Shown here: one piece after another, positions 1-4,978 of the stretch
How positions within the stretch are numbered: position 1 is the first letter of the stretch
Layout: each line of letters opens with the position of its first letter
DNA from: DATHBP01 sp035296085
Lineage (GTDB): Bacteria > Actinomycetota > Actinomycetes > Propionibacteriales > Nocardioidaceae
Assembly: GCA_035296085.1 (NCBI GenBank)
Contig: DATHBP010000179.1
Span: 1 to 12,443 of the forward strand
DNA length: 12,443 bases
Reading direction: 5' to 3'
Program-made: the position numbers and the translations under genes
The notes under the pieces: model-generated
What the model saw: the letters and a program-made list of their open reading frames with translations, nothing else
The model's database searches: none
Told to the model about the DNA's origin: nothing

Positions 1-188
1 CCGACGAGCTCGTGGCCGATGCGGTGCGGCTCCTCGGTGTCCACCACCCCGCGGTAGGGCCACAGGTCCGAGCCACACACGCAGCTCGCGACGACGCGTA
101 CGACCGCGTCACCGGGGTGCTGCACCGTGGGGTCGGGAACCTCCTCGAGGCGGATGTCGCGGGGGCCGTAGATCATCGTGGCTCGCAT
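1..188 (-). CDS. Zinc-dependent alcohol dehydrogenase (MDR family), N-terminal part only
   Basis: The minus strand reads 63 codons from an ATG at 188-186 and runs off the left edge of the window. The visible part begins MRATMIYGPRDIRLEEVPDP, the usual first beta strands of a GroES-like alcohol dehydrogenase domain. It contains the catalytic-zinc motif CVCGSDLW (Cys36/Cys38; Cys38 is the expected zinc ligand) and then a GHE motif at residues 58-60, where His59 and Glu60 are the next conserved zinc-site residues. Family members oxidise alcohols or reduce aldehydes with NAD(P) in the cytoplasm; the substrate cannot be told from this fragment. The start overlaps the stop of the upstream VKOR gene by one base (TGATG), and an AAAGGA ribosome site lies about 8 nt upstream, so the two are probably translated from one transcript. 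An alternative ATG at codon 5 is possible. The Rossmann domain is outside the window. Confidence 0.85.
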   Translation of the reverse strand, partial: MRATMIYGPRDIRLEEVPDPTVQHPGDAVVRVVASCVCGSDLWPYRGVVDTEEPHRIGHELV

Positions 189-709
189 CAGCTGGCGTCC
201 TTTTCGGCTGGGTGGTCGGTCAGGCTCAGCGCGTCGGCGGCCAGTACGACGACGAACAACAGGAACGTGATGACGTGGACGGCGGTGCACCACAGGCACA
301 GTGCACCGATGACGTGGAACTCGACGTAGACGAGGTAACAGACCATGGCCATGCCGGAGACGACGCCGGCCAGCCGCGCCCAGCGCAGCACCGGCGAGGC
401 ACTGCGCCAAGCCCGCGGCGTACACAGCAACGTCATGGCCGCGTAGTAGAGGAGGCCCGACAAGGCCACGGGCAAGAAGCCGAAGAGCATCGCCTGAGGG
501 CTGCTCGTGACCTTGACGCAGTTGACGACGCCGGTGTCGGGGCACGACAGCACCGTGGCCGTGTTGTAGTGGTCGATCGTCAGGTAGAGCGAGACGCCCA
601 GCCCGGCCAGGCACAGCAGCAGCGACGCCGTGGCCGCCCACGCCGGTGGTTCCCGGCCGGGCGGCGCGCCGGTGGCGAGCGTGGCCGAAGCGCTCCCGCT
701 AGCCGCCAT
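188..709 (-). CDS. Vitamin K epoxide reductase (VKOR) family membrane protein
   Basis: A 173-aa integral membrane protein with about four to five hydrophobic segments (roughly residues 24-45, 73-96, 108-130 and 137-160). It carries the four VKOR cysteines: the loop pair Cys56 and Cys64 (SCPDTGVVNC) and the active-site CXXC at Cys138-Cys141 (CLWC), followed by the typical helix. Bacterial VKOR homologues reoxidise a periplasmic or extracytoplasmic thioredoxin-fold partner and pass electrons to quinone, doing the job of DsbB. The upstream gene encodes exactly such a partner (CPYC motif) and overlaps this gene by 11 nt, so a redox relay is a reasonable inference. The first 23 residues are a low-complexity Ala/Gly/Pro tail with no membrane character. 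No strong ribosome site precedes the ATG, consistent with translational coupling. The family assignment is secure; the physiological substrates are unknown. Confidence 0.9.
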   Translation of the reverse strand: MAASGSASATLATGAPPGREPPAWAATASLLLCLAGLGVSLYLTIDHYNTATVLSCPDTGVVNCVKVTSSPQAMLFGFLPVALSGLLYYAAMTLLCTPRAWRSASPVLRWARLAGVVSGMAMVCYLVYVEFHVIGALCLWCTAVHVITFLLFVVVLAADALSLTDHPAEKDAS

Positions 710-1613
710 TCGCCGGTGCTTGACTATCGAGCTGGGCTTGCAGGTCGGAGATGAGCGGCGTGTCGCAGACGTCGGCAGGCTGGCCGTCGGTCAGCTTGCA
801 GAGGGTGGCGGTGATCGTGTTAGCCGCACCATTGACCGCCTGGGACACCGGGTCATTCGGGTCGGACAGCGAGTCGGCGATCTCCGTCAGTGACTTGCCC
901 TGCAGGACCGTCGGGTCAAACTGCGAGCCGCTGATTGTGTACCTGCCGGCGAAGTCGATGAAGGGGAAGCCCTGCTGTCCGCCGGTGAGCGTCGTGAACT
1001 CCTGCTGCTCGGTTGCTGTGAGTGTGTCGAGCTCGCCGTAGCTGTCGCCCTCGCGCTTGTTGGTGGCGAGCTCCTTGCCGACGAAGGCGAGGTGGTCGCT
1101 GTCATAGCTGGCGCCGGAGAAGCTGAATGTCGGTGTGTTGGGGAACACGTCGTCGGCGGCAGAGGTCGTTGCGCCGAGATCGGAGAACTCGCCGAAGTGG
1201 CTCAACGCCACGACCATAGGCCAGCGCTCCGCTGCGCAGTAGGGGCAGTACTCCGCGCCGATGTAGAGCACCAGCGGCTTGCCGTCTGCGCTGAGCGCCC
1301 GGCCCTCAACCGGCTGCGGGAGCCCGGTAGTGCCGCCGAGACCGACCTCAGCGAGCGTGCTGGCCGGGACCGTGGTGGCTGCCTCGACCACGCTGGCAGG
1401 CAGGTCGGTAGCAGCCGGCGCGGTTGGGTCGGACTTGCCGAGCCCACCGATCACGATGGCGGCGATCACAGCGAGGACGACGAGCGAGGTGATGCCGATG
1501 ATCGTCAGCTTGCGCCGCTGCTCAGTGTGCTGCTGCGCGGCACGCATCTCCTCCACCTTGCTGCGCGCCGTTTCCTGTCGGGTACGACGGCGCTGTGCGT
1601 TCGACTGCGCCAC
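699..1613 (-). CDS. Membrane-anchored DUF929-type thioredoxin-fold protein (CPYC)
   Basis: A 304-aa protein starting with GTG at 1613-1611. An AAGGAG ribosome site lies about 7 nt upstream. The N-terminus is basic and hydrophilic (residues 1-35, rich in Arg and Gln), followed by one transmembrane anchor at about 37-57 and an Ala/Thr/Pro linker. The outside domain has a thioredoxin-like active site at YIGAEYCPYCAAERW (Cys123 and Cys126) and a likely cis-proline at GFPFIDF (Pro217). Two further cysteines near the C-terminus (Cys272 and Cys283) could form a structural or relay disulfide. This arrangement matches the DUF929 family as I know it. Linked to the overlapping VKOR gene, it is best read as the soluble oxidase/isomerase partner (DsbA-like) of the VKOR protein. 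The redox direction cannot be proven from sequence. Confidence 0.85.
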   Translation of the reverse strand: MAQSNAQRRRTRQETARSKVEEMRAAQQHTEQRRKLTIIGITSLVVLAVIAAIVIGGLGKSDPTAPAATDLPASVVEAATTVPASTLAEVGLGGTTGLPQPVEGRALSADGKPLVLYIGAEYCPYCAAERWPMVVALSHFGEFSDLGATTSAADDVFPNTPTFSFSGASYDSDHLAFVGKELATNKREGDSYGELDTLTATEQQEFTTLTGGQQGFPFIDFAGRYTISGSQFDPTVLQGKSLTEIADSLSDPNDPVSQAVNGAANTITATLCKLTDGQPADVCDTPLISDLQAQLDSQAPANGG

Positions 1614-1646
1614 GCTGCTTCTCCTTGACTGAGGATGCGAGCTGCC

Positions 1647-1652
1647 AGCCTA
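1647..1652 (-). promoter_or_regulatory. Possible -10 hexamer (TAGGCT) for the DUF929-VKOR-ADH operon
   Basis: On the minus strand TAGGCT fits the actinobacterial TANNNT -10 pattern. It lies about 34 nt upstream of the GTG start, between the preceding hairpin and the ribosome site. No convincing -35 is seen, because the expected position falls in the hairpin. This is a weak call based on position and one hexamer. Confidence 0.25.
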
Positions 1653-1657
1653 TGCGA

Positions 1658-1679
1658 GCCCCCGTGCGCCACCGGGGGC
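1658..1679 (-). terminator. Hairpin after the GNAT gene, possible terminator
   Basis: A perfect 7-bp GC stem (GCCCCCG at 1658-1664 with CGGGGGC at 1673-1679) and an 8-nt loop lie 8 nt beyond the GNAT stop codon. There is no T-tract, which is common for actinobacterial terminators. It separates the GNAT unit from the DUF929 operon on the same strand. Confidence 0.5.
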
Positions 1680-1687
1680 GCCGGTGA

Positions 1688-2170
1688 CTAGGTCAGTGGC
1701 TTGCTGAAGAAGACGCGTTTCAGACCGTGCTCGGGCCCCCGATGGGTCTCGGTGTAGCCCCGCCGCGCGTAGTAGCGCAGGTTCTCCGTCATGAGCTCAT
1801 GGGTGTAGAGCCGCATCTCGGTCACGTGCATCGCCCGGGCTTGACGCTCTGCCAGCGCCAGCATCTCCCCGCCCAGGCCCGAGCCCTGTCGGTCCGGATC
1901 GACGGCGAGGTTCTCGATGAGCAGGTGGTCCGCTGCGGGCTCGAGCACCAGCAGAGCGACGATTCGGCCCCCCTCTTCGGCTACCCAGGCGTGTCCCCCG
2001 GCGACCGCCGCGTCGTAGTCGGCGGTCATCGGCATGGGCTCGCGGCCGATCCGCGGCACGTAGTGCTGATAGGCGGCTCGCGCCAGCTCACGCATCGGCG
2101 CGGCGTCGTCCGCCCTGGCCGGCCGCAGTGTCGGGTGCGCCCCGGCCGGGCCTGGCTCGGACTCTCGCAA
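1688..2170 (-). CDS. GNAT family N-acetyltransferase
   Basis: A 160-aa protein with a single GNAT fold. The acetyl-CoA binding motif A is clear: ENLAVDPDRQGSGLGGEML, with the Q/RxxGxG/A signature at residues 95-100 (QGSGLG), preceded by the beta-4 strand HLLIENLAV. Tyrosines near the C-terminal end (LRYYARRGY, residues 131-139) occupy the usual motif B region. Members transfer an acetyl group from acetyl-CoA to an amine; the acceptor cannot be predicted. I place the start at TTG 2170-2168 because an exact AGGAGG lies 4 nt upstream and no better start follows. The ribosome site begins in the stop codon of the small membrane peptide upstream (TGAGGAGG), so the two genes are almost certainly co-translated. 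The gene ends before a GC hairpin. Confidence 0.88.
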   Translation of the reverse strand: MRESEPGPAGAHPTLRPARADDAAPMRELARAAYQHYVPRIGREPMPMTADYDAAVAGGHAWVAEEGGRIVALLVLEPAADHLLIENLAVDPDRQGSGLGGEMLALAERQARAMHVTEMRLYTHELMTENLRYYARRGYTETHRGPEHGLKRVFFSKPLT

Positions 2171-2179
2171 GCGGCCTCC

Positions 2180-2344
2180 TCAGCAACCCAGCGGTGCGAG
2201 TCTGCCAGGAGTCTCCGGCTCGTCGACATGGCTGCGCGGCGGCGGCCGGTAGCCGTAGCCGTCGCGGCGGATCTCACGAAGCAGGCCGATCCCCAGCAGG
2301 GCGAGGCCGGCGGTTAGGGCGAGTACTACGAGGATGATGGTCAT
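2180..2344 (-). CDS. Small single-pass membrane peptide, 54 aa
   Basis: A short frame from ATG 2344-2342 to TGA 2182-2180. Residues 1-22 form one hydrophobic helix (MTIILVVLALTAGLALLGIG and two more Leu), followed by a basic turn (REIRRDG) and a Pro/Tyr/Arg tail with the sequence DGYGYRPPPRSH. From memory, actinobacterial genomes hold many short unnamed proteins with a membrane helix followed by an 'RDGYG-RPPPRSH'-like tail, which supports this as a real gene; no function is known to me. It lies 9 nt upstream of the GNAT gene, its stop overlaps the GNAT ribosome site, and its start codon abuts the first TGGCAGTAAT repeat of the divergent operator region. Its own ribosome site is weak (GAG about 10 nt upstream). 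It would be membrane-anchored with the tail probably cytoplasmic. Confidence 0.7.
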   Translation of the reverse strand: MTIILVVLALTAGLALLGIGLLREIRRDGYGYRPPPRSHVDEPETPGRLAPLGC

Positions 2345-2398
2345 GGCAGTAATTCTCGCTCCGGTGCTATGCTGCCAACGAGTGGCAGTAATGCCAAC
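2344..2398. promoter_or_regulatory. Divergent operator/promoter region with repeated TGGCA/TGCCA half-sites
   Basis: Two exact 10-bp direct repeats, TGGCAGTAAT at 2344-2353 and 2383-2392, lie 39 bp apart. Between and around them are TGCCAAC at 2373-2379 and 2392-2398 (19 bp apart), which create two inverted repeats: TGCCA-N5-TGGCA (2373-2387) and TGGCA-N4-TGCCA (2383-2396). A plus-strand -10-like hexamer TATGCT (2368-2373) sits between the long repeats. The region separates the minus-strand small peptide/GNAT unit from the plus-strand GlxA-type regulator. AraC-family proteins commonly bind direct repeats about two helical turns apart, so binding by the adjacent regulator is a plausible inference. 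Confidence 0.55.
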
Positions 2399-2432
2399 CT
2401 ACGTCGATTTTCAGCCAACACGGAGGAGACCT

Positions 2433-3398
2433 TTGCTCGGCAACGTGGCTGTGCTCGTCTATGACGGCGTAGCACCCTTTGAGCTCGGTGTCCTGTGTGA
2501 GGCCTGGGGTGTGGACCGCAGCGACGACGGCGTGCCGGTGTTCGACTTCGCCGTGTGCGCCCCACGGCCTGGCCGGGTCTCGACGACAGCCGGGTTCGAC
2601 CTGCACGTCTCCCATGCGCTGGACCGGGTGGCGGAGGCCGACCTGGTAGCTGTGCCGGCCATGCCTCGAGATCGAGACGTCCCTCCTGCCGTACTTGACG
2701 CCCTGCGCGAGGCCGAAGGCCGGGGAGCCAGGGTGCTGTCCGTCTGCACCGGAGCGTTCGTCCTTGGCCTGGCCGGCCTGCTCGACGGGCGTCGGTGCAC
2801 GACACATTGGCGCTACTCCGCTGAGCTCGCCGCTCGCTTCCCGAAGGCCCACGTCGACCCCGACGTGCTGTACGTCGACGCCGACCCGGTGATCACCAGC
2901 GCTGGTTCGGCCGCAGGCCTCGACGCCTGTCTGCATCTGCTGCGCAAGGAGTTCGGTGCCCAGGTCGCCGGCATGGTTGCGCGCGGGATGGTGGTGCCTC
3001 CGCACCGCGACGGAGGGCAGGCCCAGTTCATCCGTACGCCGCTGCCCGAGGTGAGCGCAGACACTCTTGCCCCGCTGCTGGACTGGCTCCGCGAGCACCT
3101 CGACGAGCCGTTGAGTGTCGCCCAGCTGGCCGCGCGCACCCACATGTCCCCCCGGACGTTCGCCCGGCGCTTCCGCGACGAGACCGGCACGACGCCGCAC
3201 CAATGGCTCACCCACCAACGCGTCCTGCTGGCCGAGCGGCTTCTCGAGGAGACGCCGCTTCCGGTGGACGCCGTGGCCAGCCGAACCGGTTTCGGCAACG
3301 CGGCAACGCTGCGTCACCACTTCACCCGCGCCCGGAGTACGACCCCGCAGGCCTACCGCCAGTCGTTCGGGTGCGACCGCAAGGCGAGCGGGGGTTAG
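2433..3398 (+). CDS. GlxA-family transcriptional regulator (DJ-1/PfpI-like domain plus AraC HTH)
   Basis: A 321-aa two-domain regulator. Residues about 1-180 form a DJ-1/PfpI (class I glutamine amidotransferase-like) sensing domain starting LGNVAVLVYDGVAPFELGV. Its nucleophile-elbow motif is SVCTGAFVLGLAGLLDG, with Cys105, and a conserved TTHW follows. Residues about 227-312 form an AraC-type double HTH (SVAQLAARTHMSPRTFARRF, then the second helix pair AVASRTGFGNAATLRHHF, ending TPQAYRQSF). I choose the TTG start at 2433 because GGAGGAG (2422-2428) sits just upstream and family proteins begin close to this point. The frame is open back to an ATG at 2334, but that would overlap the operator repeats and the divergent gene, and it adds non-homologous residues. 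Likely autoregulated, and likely controlling the divergent unit, through the repeats at 2344-2398. The sensed ligand is unknown. Confidence 0.88.
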   Translation: MLGNVAVLVYDGVAPFELGVLCEAWGVDRSDDGVPVFDFAVCAPRPGRVSTTAGFDLHVSHALDRVAEADLVAVPAMPRDRDVPPAVLDALREAEGRGARVLSVCTGAFVLGLAGLLDGRRCTTHWRYSAELAARFPKAHVDPDVLYVDADPVITSAGSAAGLDACLHLLRKEFGAQVAGMVARGMVVPPHRDGGQAQFIRTPLPEVSADTLAPLLDWLREHLDEPLSVAQLAARTHMSPRTFARRFRDETGTTPHQWLTHQRVLLAERLLEETPLPVDAVASRTGFGNAATLRHHFTRARSTTPQAYRQSFGCDRKASGG

Positions 3399-3492
3399 GT
3401 GTACGACTCCGGCCTGTGGGCATGCCCTGGGGGCAGCATGACCGCAGCCCAAGGCTGACCAGCCGACGGCTGCTCGGACGGAGGGTGCACGC

Positions 3493-4017
3493 ATGCCCGA
3501 GCGGAGCTGGCGCCCACTGTTTCGCAACCCGCGGTCGACCATCACCAAGGTGCTGCGCAGCCCTGCCTTCGTGCACTCCCGCGAACGGGCAGGAGCCATC
3601 ATCGGCGAGCCGGTCGCGCTGCGAGATCTCGCCGACGCCGTCGATGGACTGGACCACGCCAGTGCTCCGCTGTCTGCCATCGCCGACCGGGTGCAGGCGG
3701 CCGTACGGTTCCTTCGCTCGAAGGCCGACGCGATCGACGCGGCTGGCGCCAACACTGGCGCAGGTGCCGCTTCGAGGACGCCTGTCTCGTCGCGCTCGCA
3801 AGCCGGGCAGGCCGCCAGCGACGCGCATTCGGCGGCCGGTTCCGCGGCACGCGAGCGGCTGGTCGTCGCCGCTCTGCTCTACCTCGTGACGCCGGTCGAC
3901 CTCGTTCCTGACTTCCGCGCCGGCGGCTATCTCGACGACGTGGTGTTGCTGAGCTGGGTGTTCGGCGCGGCCGCCCAGGAGCTCGAGCCGTTCGTCGACT
4001 CGGAAGACGGCAGTTGA
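3493..4017 (+). CDS. DUF1232 (YkvA-like) family protein
   Basis: A 174-aa protein whose C-terminal third carries the DUF1232 signature: a hydrophobic stretch with YLVTPVDLVPDF at residues 130-141, followed by GYLDDVVLLSWVFGAAAQEL. The N-terminal part is hydrophilic and helical, with an Ala/Ser-rich linker at about 84-120 that is probably disordered. DUF1232 proteins are short, membrane-associated and of unknown biochemical role. The ATG at 3493 is preceded by GGAGGG at 3480-3485, a 7-nt spacing. The 94 nt between the regulator stop and this start contain a perfect 10-bp palindrome GGGCATGCCC (3418-3427) but no promoter I can defend. The stop codon overlaps the next gene by 4 nt. Confidence 0.8.
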   Translation: MPERSWRPLFRNPRSTITKVLRSPAFVHSRERAGAIIGEPVALRDLADAVDGLDHASAPLSAIADRVQAAVRFLRSKADAIDAAGANTGAGAASRTPVSSRSQAGQAASDAHSAAGSAARERLVVAALLYLVTPVDLVPDFRAGGYLDDVVLLSWVFGAAAQELEPFVDSEDGS

Positions 4018-4733
4018 CGGCCGTGGTCGATCAGCGGCGACGGGTCGTGCTCACCGGCGCTGCCGGTGCGATCGGCAGCGCTATCGCCCCGCAGCTGAGC
4101 ACTCGCTGGGACCTGCAGCTGACCGACGCGCGGTCGGGCGGTGCAGTCCAGCAGCTCGACGTCGCCGACCTGCACTCCTGTCGGGCCGCCTTCGCCCGCG
4201 CCGACGCGGTCGTGCATCTCGCCGCCATACCCGATCCGCATGCCACCTGGGACCAGCTGCTGCCGGCGAACGTGGTCGGCGCTCACCACGTGGTACAGGC
4301 CGCGATGGACTGCGGCGTACGCCGGCTGGTCCTGGCGAGCAGCCTGCAAACGGTGTCGGCGTACCCGGCTGGACGGCAGGTGCGCACCGCTGACGCACCG
4401 AGACCAGCCAACCTGTACGGCGCGACCAAGGCGTGGCTCGAGGCTCTCGGCGCCTGGGCGGCGAGCTCGTCGGACACCTCCGTCGTCGCACTGCGTATCG
4501 GCTTCTTCGCCGAGGCGCCGCCGGTTGGTCCAGGTGCAACGGCTCGTGACCGTGCCGCCTGGCTCAGTCCCCGAGATTGCGCAGAGCTCGTCCGGGCGGC
4601 GGTCGAAGCCGAAGGCGTTTCGTGGGCGGTGGCAAACGGCATCTCGGCCAATCGCTACCGCCACGCTGACCTGTCCGATGCCGAGCTGCTGCTCGGTTAC
4701 CGACCTGTCGACGACGCCTGGGCTGCCGGTTGA
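4014..4733 (+). CDS. NAD-dependent epimerase/dehydratase-like SDR (uronate dehydrogenase-like)
   Basis: A 239-aa extended/atypical short-chain dehydrogenase. The Rossmann motif is VVLTGAAGAIG (glycines at 15, 18 and 21), and an acidic residue after beta-2 (LTDAR, Asp38) favours NAD over NADP. A VVHLAA strand follows (residues 66-71), with the catalytic SS at 109-110 and the YxxxK pair Tyr135/Lys139 (LYGATK). The C-terminal WLSPRDCAELVRAAVEA resembles uronate dehydrogenase-type SDRs, so a sugar or sugar-acid substrate is possible but not shown. I use the TTG at 4014, which overlaps the upstream TGA (TTGA) and suggests translational coupling. An in-frame GTG at 4023 is the alternative. It is slightly short for its class. 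A strong hairpin lies 43 nt after the stop. Confidence 0.82.
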   Translation: MTAVVDQRRRVVLTGAAGAIGSAIAPQLSTRWDLQLTDARSGGAVQQLDVADLHSCRAAFARADAVVHLAAIPDPHATWDQLLPANVVGAHHVVQAAMDCGVRRLVLASSLQTVSAYPAGRQVRTADAPRPANLYGATKAWLEALGAWAASSSDTSVVALRIGFFAEAPPVGPGATARDRAAWLSPRDCAELVRAAVEAEGVSWAVANGISANRYRHADLSDAELLLGYRPVDDAWAAG

Positions 4734-4776
4734 GGCGGCTGGCGCGACCCACCCTCGCCGCTGCTGTCATTTCCGC

Positions 4777-4828
4777 CAAGTTGTCAGGCCGTCGACGGCC
4801 TATGCGCCGACTAGGGCCTGACAACTTG
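4777..4828. terminator. 14-bp perfect inverted repeat between convergent genes
   Basis: CAAGTTGTCAGGCC (4777-4790) and its exact complement (4815-4828) flank a 24-nt spacer. It lies 43 nt after the SDR stop and 150 nt after the stop of the convergent gene. A bidirectional transcription terminator is the simplest reading. The arms are AT-richer than usual for this genome and there is no T-tract on either side, so an operator or the remains of a small mobile element are alternatives. Confidence 0.5.
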
Positions 4829-4860
4829 ATGGTGCGGCGGTTCCGGCTCGGGTCGAGTGG

Positions 4861-4906
4861 CGTTGACGTACGTCGCACACCGCCCGGTGCGTTGACCGGA
4901 CTTCCC
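4861..4906 (+). pseudogene. Fossil 3' end of a cyclase-STAND gene (third copy remnant)
   Basis: This short stretch aligns with the 3' end of the second cyclase-STAND gene and the bases after its stop (12303-12351): about 42 identities in 49 columns, including a 20-nt exact block CCCGGTGCGTTGACCGGACT (4883-4902 and 12328-12347). The reading frame is retained: ALTYVAHRPVR-stop here against TLTYIAGTAPVR-stop there. Just upstream, GRV in the same frame resembles GRA of the intact gene if about nine codons were deleted. No further coding sequence of the paralogue is visible to the left, so this looks like the last few codons and 3' flank of a lost copy. A shared regulatory element is a less likely alternative. 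Confidence 0.5.
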
Positions 4907-4928
4907 GAAACACCGCCTGCAACAAGGA

Positions 4929-4959
4929 AGCGGTGCGGCGCCGAGGGCACCGCACCGCT
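4929..4959 (-). terminator. Rho-independent-like terminator of the secreted Asp-box gene
   Basis: A perfect 10-bp GC-rich stem (AGCGGTGCGG at 4929-4938 and CCGCACCGCT at 4950-4959) with an 11-nt loop lies 19 nt downstream of the minus-strand stop. On the minus strand the stem is followed by a T-rich run (TCCTTGTTG). Position, stem strength and T-rich tail together support a terminator for the 4979-6793 gene. Confidence 0.7.
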
Positions 4960-4978
4960 CTCCAGTCTGTCGCAAATC

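Noticed and set aside
2334..2432. Upstream ATG codons (2334, 2391) as start of the GlxA-type regulator.
   Set aside because: They have no ribosome site and overlap the operator repeats and the divergent gene; the TTG at 2433 has GGAGGAG just upstream and fits the usual N-terminus of the family.
2367..3755. A 462-codon open frame on the minus strand opposite the GlxA-type regulator and the DUF1232 gene.
   Set aside because: It is antisense to well-supported domains, its translation is rich in Arg, Gly and Ala with no recognisable domain, and such frames are common in very GC-rich DNA.
4883..4902. The shared block CCCGGTGCGTTGACCGGACT as a promoter (it contains TTGACC).
   Set aside because: In both places the match continues to the left through coding-type codons and includes the stop codon, and no -10 lies at proper spacing, so a gene remnant explains more of the similarity.
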